Assembly (NCBI GenBank): GCA_910577475.1
Contig: CAJTLJ010000002.1
Coordinates: 62,001 to 126,000, forward strand
Length of the DNA stretch: 64,000 nt
Origin: an uncultured Alistipes sp.
Lineage (GTDB): Bacteria > Bacteroidota > Bacteroidia > Bacteroidales > Rikenellaceae
Direction: 5' to 3'
This document shows, piece by piece, positions 15,355 to 28,294 of the stretch. The notes under the pieces are model-generated. The model saw nothing but the letters and a program-made list of their open reading frames with translations. It had not been told where the DNA came from and did not search any database. Each line of letters opens with the position of its first letter. Positions within the stretch are counted from its first letter, which is position 1. Made by a program: the position numbers and the translations under genes.

Positions 15355-16671
15355 TTACGTATTAGGGTTAGCTTCGTCGAACAGCGACACCGACGATTCG
15401 TCCCGGTTCTCCGCATCGGCAGCCTGTTCGAGCACCTCCTTGCGACGCTCGCCGGCCGGCATCACGGTTACGAACTCCGCGTGGCGGCGCTGGTAGGCCG
15501 GCTTCTGCAACAGCTGTTCGATATTCTCGTAGGCATTCTTCCGGGCGCCGAGCACGACGGGATCGTCCGGCAGCGCAGGGACGGGCAGCGGCTTCGGACC
15601 CACGTTCACCGGCTTGGCCGCCGGCTGGAGGTCGGGGGATTTGCGCTCCGCTCCGCTCTCGGCAATGTCGTCGAAGCCCGTCACGACCACCACCAGCTCC
15701 AGCGCATTGCCCAACTGCTTCTTCTCGCTCGTACCCCAGATGATGTTGGCGTCGTGGTAACCCGAAGCATCCTGCACCGCCGCATGAGCCTGCAACTCCT
15801 GCAGAATACGGGTCACCTCCGACTGCTTCAGCTCGTCGGAGTTCGACACGGCGATATTGACCAGAATGTTCTTCGCGCCGGAGATGCTCTGATAACCCAG
15901 CAGGGGCGAATTGAGCGCCGCTTCGATAGCCTGCTCGGCCCGGTTCTCGCCCTCGGCGGTCGCCACGCCCAGGTGGGCGCAGCCGCTGTCGGTCATCACG
16001 CGCTTCACATCGGCGAAGTCGACGTTCACCAGATCGCTCTTCACCGTGATGATCTCGGCGATACCTTTGGCCGCCGAAGCCAGGATGTCGTTGGCCTTGT
16101 TGAAAGCCTTCTTCAACGAGAGGTCGCCGTAGATCCGGGCGATCTGCTCGTTGCTGATAATCAGCAACGAATCGACGTACTTGCGCAGCTCCTCGACCCC
16201 TTTGAAGGCCTGAGCATAGCGGATCTGCCCCTCCACGGGGTCGGGCGTCGTGACGATGGCAACGGTCAGAATCCCCATCTCGTGCGCCATCTTGGCAATC
16301 ACGGGCGAAGCTCCCGTACCGGTTCCGCCGCCCATGCCGGCCGTGATGAAGAGCATCTTCGTGCCGTTGCTCTCGAAGATGCGGCGCACCTCGTCCAGCG
16401 ACGAGATGGCGGCCTCGCGGCCCTTGCCGGGGTCGTTTCCGGCCCCCAGACCGTCGCCCAACGACACCTTGTACTCCACCAGGCTCTTGCCCAGCGCCTG
16501 CTCGTCGGTGTTGCAGGCCATGAAATCCACGCCGTCGATACCGAGATTCCACATGTGATTCACGGCATTGCCGCCGGCGCCGCCGACACCCACCACCATG
16601 ATGATGGAGGAACGCTCGCGCTCCACCGCCAGCTCTTCCATCAGTTCGTCGTTATTTCGAATTTCGTTCAT
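15355..16671 (-). CDS. ftsZ: Cell division protein FtsZ
   Basis: The 438-aa tubulin homologue forms the division ring at midcell. The GTP-binding loop GGGTGTGA is at residues 114-121, with VGVGGAGGNAVNHM near residue 27 and NVDFADVKRVM near the T7 loop. The globular domain ends near residue 330. A proline-rich linker and a conserved tail follow, ending near EQLLQKPAYQRRHAEF and a short acidic end. The start at 16671 is 14 bases after ftsA. The order ftsQ-ftsA-ftsZ is the classic dcw end. Confidence 0.98.
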   Translation of the reverse strand: MNEIRNNDELMEELAVERERSSIIMVVGVGGAGGNAVNHMWNLGIDGVDFMACNTDEQALGKSLVEYKVSLGDGLGAGNDPGKGREAAISSLDEVRRIFESNGTKMLFITAGMGGGTGTGASPVIAKMAHEMGILTVAIVTTPDPVEGQIRYAQAFKGVEELRKYVDSLLIISNEQIARIYGDLSLKKAFNKANDILASAAKGIAEIITVKSDLVNVDFADVKRVMTDSGCAHLGVATAEGENRAEQAIEAALNSPLLGYQSISGAKNILVNIAVSNSDELKQSEVTRILQELQAHAAVQDASGYHDANIIWGTSEKKQLGNALELVVVVTGFDDIAESGAERKSPDLQPAAKPVNVGPKPLPVPALPDDPVVLGARKNAYENIEQLLQKPAYQRRHAEFVTVMPAGERRKEVLEQAADAENRDESSVSLFDEANPNT

Positions 16672-16685
16672 ACTCGTTCTGGTTC

Positions 16686-19431
<2,746 letters not shown>

Positions 19432-19442
19432 GCAACGATCCG

Positions 19443-20825
19443 TCAGCCCCTCTTACTCAAAATCGCTGCCAACGCCTCGCAGCAGGCATCGATATTTCCG
19501 GCGCCGAAGCTCACCACCACGTCGGTCGCCATCCGTTCCACGTGGCGGGCCAGCTCTTCGCGGGCGACGACGGTGCACGGAACGGTCACCCGGGAGGCGA
19601 TCATCTCGCTCGTCACCCCCTCGATCGGCTCCTCGCGGGCGGGATAGATGGGCAGCAGCACCGCCTCGTCGGCATGCGACAGCGCCTCGGCGAACTCCGC
19701 ATACAGGTCCCGCGTGCGGGTGTAGAGGTGGGGCTGGAAAAGGGCCGTAAGCCGCCGCCCGGGGAACATCCTCTTCACCGAGGTGATCGCGGCCGCCAGC
19801 TCGCGCGGATGGTGGGCATAGTCGTCCATATAGACCTGACGGGGCGTGTTGACGTAGAACTCGAAGCGCCGCTTCACCCCCGCGAACGAGGCCAGCGCTT
19901 CACGGATCCGCTCCGGGTCGAAGGAGCCGCCGTCCCGCTTCGCCGCACACCACAACGCCGCCGCGGCCGCCACCGAATTCTCGATGTTGACCCAGCCCGG
20001 CACCCCCAGCGTACAGTCGGCCAGTACGCAGTCCGGGGTAACCAGATCGTAGCGATAGTGCCCCCCTTCGATCAGCCGCACGTTCTTCGCGTAAAAGTCG
20101 CAGGGCTCGTCGTAGGAGTAGCGGTAGACCGCGATGCCGGGGTTGTCGATCTTCAGATCGAGCCCCTGCTTGATGACGAGCGCACCGCCGGGGCTAATCC
20201 GGCCGATGAACTGCGAGAAAGCCTCGCGGACCGCTTCGTGCGTGCCGTAGATGTCGAGGTGGTCGGCGTCGGCCGAGGTGACGACCGCCACGTCGGGATC
20301 GAGCCGCAGGAACGACCGGTCGAACTCGTCGGCCTCGACGGCCAGCCGCCGCCCGGCACCCAACACCAGATTCGAATCGAAATTCTTCGATATGCCCCCC
20401 AGAAAGGCGCTGCCGGTGCCGCAGGCGGCCCGGTTGAGCCAGGCGATGAGCGTGGAGGTGGTCGTCTTGCCGTGCGTGCCGGCCACCGCCATCACGAACT
20501 TGCCGGCCGACAGATGCCCCAGCATCTGCGACCGCTTCTCGACCCGAAAGCCCCGTCCGCGGAACCACACCAGCTCGGCATGGTCCTGCGGCACGGCCGG
20601 CGTATAGACCACGATGGTTTCCGCCGGATCGCGGAAGACCTCGGGAATCCGGTCGACCGACTCGTCGTAATGAATCTCCGCCCCTTCGGCGGCCAGCCGG
20701 TCGCAAAGGGGCGATTCCGTGCGGTCGTAGCCGGCCACGCGCTTGCCCTCGTGCAGGAAGAAACGGGCCAGGGCGCTCATACCGATGCCGCCTATACCCA
20801 GAAAATAGACATTCGAAAACTCCAT
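19443..20825 (-). CDS. murC: UDP-N-acetylmuramate--L-alanine ligase
   Basis: The 460-aa cytoplasmic ligase adds L-alanine to UDP-MurNAc with ATP. It has the N-terminal Rossmann motif FLGIGGIGMSALA and the ATP-binding AGTHGKTTT at 115-123. EADEFDRSFLRL and the C-terminal DDYAHHPREL, LFQPHLYTRT follow, all diagnostic for MurC. It starts one base before the murG stop region and is followed by ftsQ after 11 bases. Confidence 0.97.
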   Translation of the reverse strand: MEFSNVYFLGIGGIGMSALARFFLHEGKRVAGYDRTESPLCDRLAAEGAEIHYDESVDRIPEVFRDPAETIVVYTPAVPQDHAELVWFRGRGFRVEKRSQMLGHLSAGKFVMAVAGTHGKTTTSTLIAWLNRAACGTGSAFLGGISKNFDSNLVLGAGRRLAVEADEFDRSFLRLDPDVAVVTSADADHLDIYGTHEAVREAFSQFIGRISPGGALVIKQGLDLKIDNPGIAVYRYSYDEPCDFYAKNVRLIEGGHYRYDLVTPDCVLADCTLGVPGWVNIENSVAAAAALWCAAKRDGGSFDPERIREALASFAGVKRRFEFYVNTPRQVYMDDYAHHPRELAAAITSVKRMFPGRRLTALFQPHLYTRTRDLYAEFAEALSHADEAVLLPIYPAREEPIEGVTSEMIASRVTVPCTVVAREELARHVERMATDVVVSFGAGNIDACCEALAAILSKRG

Positions 20826-20826
20826 C

Positions 20827-21924
20827 TTACCAAACCTTTTCTATCTCGTTCACAATCCGGTCCGCCGCATCCGCCAGCGCCAGCCGGCCGATGTTCGCAC
20901 TCAACCGCCGCAGCTCTTCGGGCCGCTTCAGCAACTCGACGGCCCGATCGATGGCTCCTGTCACGGCATCGGCGTCACGCACCATACAGGCCGCCCCCTT
21001 CTCCACCAGCGCCATCGCATTCTTGGTCTGATGGTCCTCGGCCACGTTGGGCGAGGGGACGAAGAGCACGGGCTTCTCCACCAGACAGAGCTCCGAAACC
21101 GTGCAGGCGCCGCTGCGCGAAATCACCAGATCGGCCGCCGCATAAGCGTAGTCCATCCGTTCGATGAAGGCCCCCTGCCAGATGTGCTTCGCGGGGTGGG
21201 CCTTCAGAAACTCCTTCATCTCCCGTTCGTAAAATTTACCCGTCTGCCAGATCACCTGCACGGGCGGTTCGCCCCCCTGCAACGGCAGCCAGGCCTTCAT
21301 CATCTCGTTCAGCGTCCGCGTCCCCAGCGAGCCGCCCACCACGAGCAGCACGGGCCGGTCGTCCGTGAATCCGTAATGGGCCAGCGCCTCCGCTCGGGCG
21401 GCCCCCTCCTTCGAGAAACGGCCGCGCAGGGGGTTGCCCGTCAACACGATCTTCTCCTTCGGGAAGAAACGCTCCATCCCGTCGTAGGCCACGCAGATGC
21501 GATGCGCCCCCCGGGCCAGGATCTTGTTGGTCATGCCGGCGTAGGAGTTCTGCTCCTGAATCACGGTCGGCACCCCCATCCGCTGGGCGGCCCAGAGCAC
21601 GGGAGCCGAGGCATAGCCGCCGAAACCCACCGCGACGTCGGCGCCGAAATCGCGGATCGTCCGGCGGGCTTTCGCGACGCTCTTCATCATCTTGAAGGGT
21701 ACGGCGAGGTTGTGCCAGTCCATCCGCCGCTGCAGCCCGGCGATCGGCAGCCCCACGATCCGGTAGCCCAGCGCAGGGACCTTCTCCATCTCCATCTTGC
21801 GCTCGGCCCCCACGAAGAGGATCTCCACCCGGTCGCCCCACTTGCGTTTCAGCGCCTCGGCGACCGCCACGGCCGGGTAGATATGTCCGCCCGTTCCGCC
21901 TCCGGAAAGTATCACTTTTTTCAT
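20827..21924 (-). CDS. murG: UDP-GlcNAc:lipid I N-acetylglucosaminyltransferase
   Basis: MurG adds GlcNAc to lipid I to make lipid II on the inner face of the membrane. The 365-aa protein shows GGGTGGHIYPA at residues 8-18, QEQNSYAGMTNKIL, VVGGSLGT and the donor-binding ISRSGACTVSELC. I chose the ATG at 21924 because the G loop must sit at the very N-terminus; the upstream open frame is a shadow of the YifB gene. Genes that usually lie upstream (ftsW, murD, mraY) are not here. Confidence 0.96.
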   Translation of the reverse strand: MKKVILSGGGTGGHIYPAVAVAEALKRKWGDRVEILFVGAERKMEMEKVPALGYRIVGLPIAGLQRRMDWHNLAVPFKMMKSVAKARRTIRDFGADVAVGFGGYASAPVLWAAQRMGVPTVIQEQNSYAGMTNKILARGAHRICVAYDGMERFFPKEKIVLTGNPLRGRFSKEGAARAEALAHYGFTDDRPVLLVVGGSLGTRTLNEMMKAWLPLQGGEPPVQVIWQTGKFYEREMKEFLKAHPAKHIWQGAFIERMDYAYAAADLVISRSGACTVSELCLVEKPVLFVPSPNVAEDHQTKNAMALVEKGAACMVRDADAVTGAIDRAVELLKRPEELRRLSANIGRLALADAADRIVNEIEKVW

Positions 21925-21955
21925 CGTTATCGTTCTTTTTACATTTACAAAATCC

Positions 21956-23494
21956 CTATCGCCCCCACGACTCGCGGTCCAGCGACCGGTAGTTGATCGC
22001 CTCGGCGATGTGGGCGGCCCCGATGTCGGCCGCACCCGCCAGATCGGCGATGGTGCGCGCCACCTTCAGAATGCGGTCGTAGGCCCGGGCCGAGAGATTC
22101 AGCCGCTCCATGGCCCGCTCCAGCAGGGCGGCCGAGGCGGCATCCAACCGGCAGCAGGCACGCAGCATCTTCGGATTCATCATGGCGTTGGTATGCACCC
22201 CCTCGACGCCCCGGAACCGCTCCTCCTGCACCTTCCGGGCCAGCACCACCCGTTCGCGGACAGCGGCGCTCGGCTCGCCGGGCTCGGCCGAAGCCATCTC
22301 GGCGATGGACACGGGCGTCACCTCGACGTGCAGGTCGATCCGGTCCAGCAGCGGACCCGAAATGCGGTTCATGTAGCGGTGCACGGCCCCCGGAGCACAA
22401 CTGCACTCCTTGTCGGGGTGGTTGTAGTAGCCGCATGGGCAGGGATTCATCGACGCCACCAGGGTGAAGTTGGCGGGATACTCCACGCTGTACTTCGCCC
22501 GCGACACGCTGATCCGTTTGTCCTCGAGCGGCTGCCGCAGCACCTCCAGCACCGAGCGGCCGAACTCGGGCAGCTCGTCCAGAAAAAGGATGCCGTTGTG
22601 GGCCAGCGACGCCTCGCCGGGCTGGGGCGACTGCCCGCCGCCGATCAGCGCGACGGGCGAGGTGGTATGGTGGGGCGTGCGGAACGGCCGCTGCCGCAGC
22701 AGCCCCCGCGTCGGACCCAGCTTGCCCGCCACGGAGTGTATCTTGGTGGTCTCCAGCGCCTCGTCGGCCGTCAGCGGCGGCAGGATGGAGGGAATGCGCC
22801 GGGCCAGCATCGTCTTGCCCGAGCCGGGCGCACCGATCATGATGACGTTATGACCGCCCGCCGCCGCGATTTCGAGCGCCCGCTTCACGTGGGCCTGCCC
22901 CTTCACGTCCGAGAAGTCCTCGGCATACGGATCGTCTCCCGGGAGCTCTCCCTCCGCCGCAGGCTCCACGGAGTCGAGCTCCCGTTCGCCGTTCAGCCAC
23001 TCGATCACCTCCTGCAAATGGTTCGCCGCCAAGACCTCGATTCCGTCGATCACGGCGGCCTCTTCGCCGTTCTCCTGCGGTACGACCACCCGTTTCAGTC
23101 CCGTTTCGCGCGCCTTGGCGACGATGGGCAGCACCCCCTTCACGGGGCGCAGGGTGCCGTCGAGCGACAGCTCGCCCAGAAACAGCGACTCCTCCAACCG
23201 GTCGTTTTCGACCTGCTCCATCGCCGCCAGCATGCCGACGGCAATCGGCAGATCGAACGCCGCACCCTCCTTGCGCAGATCGGCAGGAGCCAGGTTGACG
23301 ACGGTCTTCCGGCCGGACATGCGGCGGCCGCAGTTCTCGAACGCGGCCCGGATCCGCTCCTCGCTCTCCTTGACAGCGCTGTCGGGCAGCCCCACCAGAA
23401 AGAGCCCCATGCCGCTCCCTGCGAGGTTGACCTCCACGGTCACCCGCACGGCGTCGATTCCGACGATGGCTCCGGCATAGGTTCTGACAAACAT
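21956..23494 (-). CDS. YifB/ComM family Mg-chelatase-like AAA ATPase
   Basis: The 512-aa protein has an N-terminal Lon-protease-like fold domain (GLPDSAVKESEERIRAA). A central AAA+ module has Walker A GAPGSGKT at 221-228, LFLDELPEF and MNPCPCGYYN, and a Mg_chelatase_C domain closes it. ComM is a hexameric helicase that helps branch migration during natural transformation. In Bacteroidota the family is common, and its role there is less clear. comF, priA, comEC and dnaB are also in this window. The gap to dnaB is 42 bases in the same direction. Confidence 0.92.
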   Translation of the reverse strand: MFVRTYAGAIVGIDAVRVTVEVNLAGSGMGLFLVGLPDSAVKESEERIRAAFENCGRRMSGRKTVVNLAPADLRKEGAAFDLPIAVGMLAAMEQVENDRLEESLFLGELSLDGTLRPVKGVLPIVAKARETGLKRVVVPQENGEEAAVIDGIEVLAANHLQEVIEWLNGERELDSVEPAAEGELPGDDPYAEDFSDVKGQAHVKRALEIAAAGGHNVIMIGAPGSGKTMLARRIPSILPPLTADEALETTKIHSVAGKLGPTRGLLRQRPFRTPHHTTSPVALIGGGQSPQPGEASLAHNGILFLDELPEFGRSVLEVLRQPLEDKRISVSRAKYSVEYPANFTLVASMNPCPCGYYNHPDKECSCAPGAVHRYMNRISGPLLDRIDLHVEVTPVSIAEMASAEPGEPSAAVRERVVLARKVQEERFRGVEGVHTNAMMNPKMLRACCRLDAASAALLERAMERLNLSARAYDRILKVARTIADLAGAADIGAAHIAEAINYRSLDRESWGR

Positions 23495-23536
23495 TTTCTT
23501 ACCTGTTCGGGCGGAGGGTTCGCCTCCGGCGGTTAC

Positions 23537-25105
23537 TTAAAAAGGTGCCTCCTCGTCCAGCTTCACGGGGGAGGTCGTTACGGGGCGTCCGGGATCGAAC
23601 TCATTGTTCACCATCGATCCCAGCGCATTGTTCGACTCGCTGGAGAAGTCTTCGTACTGCTGCTGCGCCGGAGCGGTCTGCATCGGCATCGCTCCCGCGT
23701 CGTCCACATCGGCGAAACGGGCCTGATCCTTCAGGAAGCGGAGGTTCACGTCGCACACGGCACCGTTACGGTGCTTGGCAAGGATGATCTCGGCCATGCC
23801 CGCCGTGGGCTGCCCGTCCTCGGTGGTGTTGATGCCGTAGTACTCCGGACGGTGGATGAAGGCCACGATATCGGCATCCTGCTCGATGGCCCCCGACTCG
23901 CGCAGGTCGCTCAGCTGCGGACGCTTCGAGCCGCCGCGCAGCTCCGTCGAACGGTTCAGCTGCGACAACGCCAGAATCGGCACGTTCAGTTCCTTGGCGA
24001 TCGCCTTCAGCGTTCGCGAGATGAAGGCCACCTCCTGCTCGCGGTTTCCGTTGTTGGACGAGGCGCCGCCGGTCATGAGTTGCAGGTAGTCGATGATGAT
24101 GATCTCGATGTTGTTGTGCATCTTCAGCCGCCGCGCTTTCGAGCGGAACTCGAAGACCGACAGGGCGGGCGTATCGTCGATATAGAGCGGGGCATTTCCC
24201 AGCGGCTTGGTCGCCGCCTCCAGGTGGCGCCACTGCTCGGGCGTGAGGCGGCCACTCTTGACGTCGGAGCCGCTCAACCCCGTTTCGGCGATAATCAGAC
24301 GCATCATCAGCTGCACGGAGGACATCTCGAGCGAGAAGAATCCCACGCCGCGCTCGTGGTCGACGGCGATGTTGCGGGCCATCGAGAGCACGAACGCCGT
24401 CTTACCCATCGAAGGACGGGCCGCGATGATGACCAGGTCGCTCAACTGCCAGCCGAGGGTCACCTTGTCGATGGCCGTGAATCCCGACGGCACGCCGTTG
24501 ATCGAGCTGGTGTTTTTCGACGCCTCCTCGATCTGCGTGAGGGCACGGGCCAAAATGTCGTGCGCCGACTGCACCGAGCGCTTCACGTGGCCCTCGGCCA
24601 CCTTGAAGATCTCGCCCTCGGCGAAGCCGATCAGCTCCGTCACGTCGGTCGACTCGTCGTAGGAGCGACGCTGGATCTCGGTCGCCGAACGGATCAGCTC
24701 GCGCTGCACGTATTTCTGGGCAATGATTTTGGCATGGAACTCCACGTTGGCCGCCGAACCGACCTTCTGGGTCAGCTGGGCCAGATAGGCCGCACCGCCC
24801 ACCTCGGCCAGCTTCTTCTGCACCTTCAGGCGTTCGGTGACCGTATAGAGATCGATGGGCTTCAGCTCGGCCGACAGCTCGTTGATCGCCGCGTAGATGG
24901 TCCGGTGCTCGGGCTTGTAGAAGGAGTCCGCCTGCAGGAACTCCTGCACGGTGATGATGCTGTCCCGCTCCAGCATCAGGGCGCCCAGCACCGCCTCCTC
25001 CAGCTCGACGGCCTGGGGCGGCACCGTCCCGCCCGGATCGATCATCGCTTCGTAGGTGGTGCGGTTACGGGTCCGGGGGGTGGAGTTATCGTATTCTCTT
25101 GCCAT
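23537..25105 (-). CDS. dnaB: Replicative DNA helicase DnaB
   Basis: The 522-aa helicase has the N-terminal dimerisation domain (LEEAVLGALML near 35), a linker, and the RecA-like domain. The latter has Walker A ARPSMGKTAF at about 229-238, Walker B IIIIDYLQLM, and LSQLNRSTELR. It is the hexameric fork helicase. Length is normal for Bacteroidota, including a Gln-rich tail. A precise promoter sits 20 bases before the ATG. The protein has no intein. Confidence 0.97.
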   Translation of the reverse strand: MAREYDNSTPRTRNRTTYEAMIDPGGTVPPQAVELEEAVLGALMLERDSIITVQEFLQADSFYKPEHRTIYAAINELSAELKPIDLYTVTERLKVQKKLAEVGGAAYLAQLTQKVGSAANVEFHAKIIAQKYVQRELIRSATEIQRRSYDESTDVTELIGFAEGEIFKVAEGHVKRSVQSAHDILARALTQIEEASKNTSSINGVPSGFTAIDKVTLGWQLSDLVIIAARPSMGKTAFVLSMARNIAVDHERGVGFFSLEMSSVQLMMRLIIAETGLSGSDVKSGRLTPEQWRHLEAATKPLGNAPLYIDDTPALSVFEFRSKARRLKMHNNIEIIIIDYLQLMTGGASSNNGNREQEVAFISRTLKAIAKELNVPILALSQLNRSTELRGGSKRPQLSDLRESGAIEQDADIVAFIHRPEYYGINTTEDGQPTAGMAEIILAKHRNGAVCDVNLRFLKDQARFADVDDAGAMPMQTAPAQQQYEDFSSESNNALGSMVNNEFDPGRPVTTSPVKLDEEAPF

Positions 25106-25124
25106 GTATATTCGGTTTTCGCTT

Positions 25125-25155
25125 CAAAATTAGACAAACGGACCGAGATTTCAAA
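25125..25155 (-). promoter_or_regulatory. Promoter of dnaB
   Basis: On the minus strand TTTG, 19 bases, then TAATTTTG. Confidence 0.75.
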
Positions 25156-25282
25156 AGCCCCCGCCGAAAAAATACGAAATAACGGATTTCCGTCCGCACG
25201 GCACCCGCGTTTTGTCCAGGAGAGAAAGGCCGCGCGGCTTCCGAACGGTGTGCGGCGCGCATCCACGGAGCGTCCCGATGCC

Positions 25283-26002
25283 CTACGGATGGACGAGATG
25301 GCGCTTCGAGGCGGCCAGGACGGCTACGCTGATCCGGCAGTCGGGCACGGCGCGCAGAATGGCTTCGCCGCACGAGACCATCGTGGCACGGGTAGTCAGC
25401 ACGTCGTCGACCAGCAGGATATGACGTCCCCGCAGCCGCTCGGGCCGACGCACCCGGAAGAGATCCGCGACGTTCTCCCAACGCTCCTCGTGCGAATGCC
25501 GGGTCTGACTGGAGTTGTTGCGCCGACGGCTCACGCTCCGCCGGTCCACCTCGCAGCCCAGCGCCGCGGCGATTCCCTCGGCCAGATACTCCGACTGATT
25601 GTACCCCCGCCGCAGCCGTTTCCGCCAGTGGAGCGGGACGGGAACCACCACGTCCACCGCACGGTACCAGTCGCACTCGGCCAGCTCGGCACCGTACCAG
25701 ATCCCCATTTCGCGGGCGAGCCGCCAGTTGCCCCGATACTTGAAGTCGTGGATCAGCCGTCGCCAGCCACCTCCGCCCGAAAAGAAGAGCAGGGCTGAAG
25801 CGTGCATTACGGGCAGCAATCCCCAGAAAGAGCGGACGAGCGGATTGTCGAACTGCCGCCAGTACTCCGTCAGAGGCGCCTCGATACGGCAGCGGGTGCA
25901 GACGGTCCGCATGCCGTCGCCCAGCGGACGGCCGCACACCGGACACTGCAGTGGAAAGAAGAGCGCCCGCAGGTCGCCCCAGAGGTCACTGAGGATCGAC
26001 AT
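25283..26002 (-). CDS. comF: ComF family phosphoribosyltransferase-like protein
   Basis: The 239-aa protein begins with a four-cysteine zinc site (CPVCGRPL and CTRC). A double zinc-independent stretch and the PRPP-binding loop ILLVDDVLTTRATM near residue 195 follow. VPVPLHWRKRLRRGYNQSEYLA is a family signature. ComF supports DNA uptake after entry in naturally competent bacteria and interacts with PriA in some. Here the gene overlaps the 3' end of priA by 17 bases, in line with that partnership. The call as ComF family is firm, competence itself is inference. Confidence 0.9.
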   Translation of the reverse strand: MSILSDLWGDLRALFFPLQCPVCGRPLGDGMRTVCTRCRIEAPLTEYWRQFDNPLVRSFWGLLPVMHASALLFFSGGGGWRRLIHDFKYRGNWRLAREMGIWYGAELAECDWYRAVDVVVPVPLHWRKRLRRGYNQSEYLAEGIAAALGCEVDRRSVSRRRNNSSQTRHSHEERWENVADLFRVRRPERLRGRHILLVDDVLTTRATMVSCGEAILRAVPDCRISVAVLAASKRHLVHP

Positions 26003-28247
26003 CGCAGTTCAATATCAGCGTTTTATAGCGTGCATCGCGCAGCAGTTCGCCGGTCATCCCGCGCAACAGCTCCCGGGCGCGGCGCATGGAGGCGCTGCTC
26101 TCGATCTTGAGGATCAGATCGACCCGGTACTCCTCCCGCACCCGGTCGACCGGCGGGGCCACGGGCCCCAGCACCCGGCGTCCGAACCGCTCCCGAAGCC
26201 GGCCGGCCAGCGCAAGCACCGCCTCGCGCAGCAACTCGCGGTCGCGATGCCGCAACGAGATCCGAATGACATGCGCATAGGGCGGATAGGCGAACGCCTC
26301 GCGCTCGGCGAGCTGGTGCAGAGCCATCGCCTCGTAATCGCCCGCCGCAACCTGACGGATCACGGGGTGGTCCGGATCGGAGGTCTGAATAACCACCTCG
26401 CCCGCCGCCGAGCGGCGCCCGGCACGCCCCGCCACCTGCGTCATCAGTTGGAAAGCCCGCTCCGAAGCCCGGAAATCGGGGTTGTAGAGCAGATTGTCGG
26501 CATTGAGAATCCCCACCAGCGACACCCGGCCGAAGTCGAACCCCTTGGTTACCATCTGCGTGCCGATCAGAATATCGGCCTCGCCCTGCTCGAAGGCGTT
26601 CACCGTGCGCCGGAAAGCGCTCTGCGACTGGATGCTGTCGCGGTCCATGCGCAGGCAGCGCGCCCCGGGAAAGAGCCGTCCGATCTCCTCCTCCACCTTC
26701 TCGGTGCCGAATCCGGCGGGCACGACCCCGCCGCCCCCGCACTCGGGGCAGTCGAAGCGCATCGGCTCCGCATGGCCGCAGTAGTGGCAGACGAGCCGTT
26801 CGGCCCCCTTGTGATAGGTAAGGGAGACATTGCAATGGGGACACCGTGCGGTCCATCCGCAGGAGGGGCAGGTGACGAAGGGGGAGAATCCGCGCCGGTT
26901 CTGAAACAGAATGACCTGCTCGCCGCGGGACAACGCCCCGCCGATCTTCTCCAGCAGCAGGTGGTTGAAGTGGCTGCGGCGTTCGCCGCGCTTCACGGCC
27001 CGCAGGGTGTCCGAGATCACAATGCGGGGCGGCCGGGCATCGCCGTAACGCTCCGCGAGGATCGCCAGACCGTACTTGCCGAAGCGGGCGTTGGTCCAGC
27101 TCTCCAGCGACGGGGTGGCGCTGCCCAGCAGGGTGCGGCATCCGATCAGCCGGGTGGCGGCCACGGCACAGTCGCGGGCGTTGTAGCGGGGAGCCGGATC
27201 GGCCTGCTTGTAACTGGCGTCGTGCTCCTCGTCCACGACGATCAGTTTCAGCCGTTTCAGGGGCAGAAAGAGGGCCGACCGGGCCCCCACGACGAACTCG
27301 CCCCCCTCCGACCGGCTCAGGGCCAGGTAGGTCTCCGTGCGCCGCACGTCGGTCAGTTTCGAATGGTAGGGCGTGACGCGGCTGCCGAAGATGCGCTCCA
27401 ACCGCTCGACGAGCTGGGTCGTGAGGGCGATTTCGGGCACCAGCATCAGCACGTCGTCGCCCGCTGCCAGCGTCTCGGCAATCAGATGGATGTAAATTTC
27501 GGTCTTTCCGGAGCCGGTGATGCCGTGCAGCAGCACCGCGGGGCGGCTCCCGAACTGCCGCCGGATCTCCGATAGCGCTGTCTGCTGGGCGGAGGTCAGC
27601 AGCGGGGTCTGAAAGGCAGCCGGACCGGAGGGCTCCGCACTCCGCTCGCGCTCCTCGATGCGGATGATCCCCTTTCGCTCCAGCGCATGCAGCAGCGGCA
27701 TCTCGGCCCCGACCAGCCGCCGGGGCACGGCACGACAGCCGTGCTCTTCGCGGGCGGCGACAATCTCCAGCAGGGCGTCGTACTGCTTCGGAGCCCGCCG
27801 GGCGAGCCCCTCGAAGAGCTCGTCGAGCCGCCCCTCGTCCGCGAGCGTCTCGTCCGGAATCAGATAGCGCTCCGTGCGGGGACGGTACTCCCGCTCTTCG
27901 AATCCGGCGGCGCCCCGTGCGGAGGGTTTCATCAGCGAGGGCAGCGCCACCCGCATCACCTCGCCCGGGGTGCACATGTAATAATCGGCCACCCACTCCC
28001 AGAGGAGCCGCTGGGGCTCCCCGACCAGCAGACGGCCGTCGTAAAGAATCTTGCCGATGCTTTTGACGTGGCGGACGGCGGGCGCGCGGTCGTGCAGACG
28101 CCACACGATGCCCGTATAGTACTTGCCGCCGCCCCGGCCGAACGGCACGGCGACGGCCATCCCCTCGCTCAGGGCCATCCCTTCGGGCACGGCGAACGTG
28201 TAGAGGGGTTGCGCCAGCGGCAGAAGAATATCGGCGAACGAGCTCAC
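25986..28247 (-). CDS. priA: Primosomal protein N' (PriA helicase)
   Basis: PriA restarts stalled forks by unwinding DNA and loading DnaB. The 753-aa protein has the N-terminal 3' DNA-binding domain, Walker A GITGSGKT at 242-249, and the VDEEHDASYKQ box. Paired zinc sites are CPSCGWTARCPHC, CHYCG and CPEC, and the helicase motifs VAGRAGR and QT follow. The length is normal. comF follows with overlap. dnaB, its loading partner, is the next gene after comF. Confidence 0.96.
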   Translation of the reverse strand: MSSFADILLPLAQPLYTFAVPEGMALSEGMAVAVPFGRGGGKYYTGIVWRLHDRAPAVRHVKSIGKILYDGRLLVGEPQRLLWEWVADYYMCTPGEVMRVALPSLMKPSARGAAGFEEREYRPRTERYLIPDETLADEGRLDELFEGLARRAPKQYDALLEIVAAREEHGCRAVPRRLVGAEMPLLHALERKGIIRIEERERSAEPSGPAAFQTPLLTSAQQTALSEIRRQFGSRPAVLLHGITGSGKTEIYIHLIAETLAAGDDVLMLVPEIALTTQLVERLERIFGSRVTPYHSKLTDVRRTETYLALSRSEGGEFVVGARSALFLPLKRLKLIVVDEEHDASYKQADPAPRYNARDCAVAATRLIGCRTLLGSATPSLESWTNARFGKYGLAILAERYGDARPPRIVISDTLRAVKRGERRSHFNHLLLEKIGGALSRGEQVILFQNRRGFSPFVTCPSCGWTARCPHCNVSLTYHKGAERLVCHYCGHAEPMRFDCPECGGGGVVPAGFGTEKVEEEIGRLFPGARCLRMDRDSIQSQSAFRRTVNAFEQGEADILIGTQMVTKGFDFGRVSLVGILNADNLLYNPDFRASERAFQLMTQVAGRAGRRSAAGEVVIQTSDPDHPVIRQVAAGDYEAMALHQLAEREAFAYPPYAHVIRISLRHRDRELLREAVLALAGRLRERFGRRVLGPVAPPVDRVREEYRVDLILKIESSASMRRARELLRGMTGELLRDARYKTLILNCDVDPQ

Positions 28248-28294
28248 GACCCGCGATTTTCAGAGGGACCGCCCCGGGGGCGCGGCCCGAAGGA

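Noticed and set aside
22010..25798. Very long open plus-strand frame opposite the YifB and dnaB genes
   Set aside because: It is a high-GC shadow of the two real genes on the other strand, with low-complexity His/Arg/Gly/Leu-rich content and no domains.
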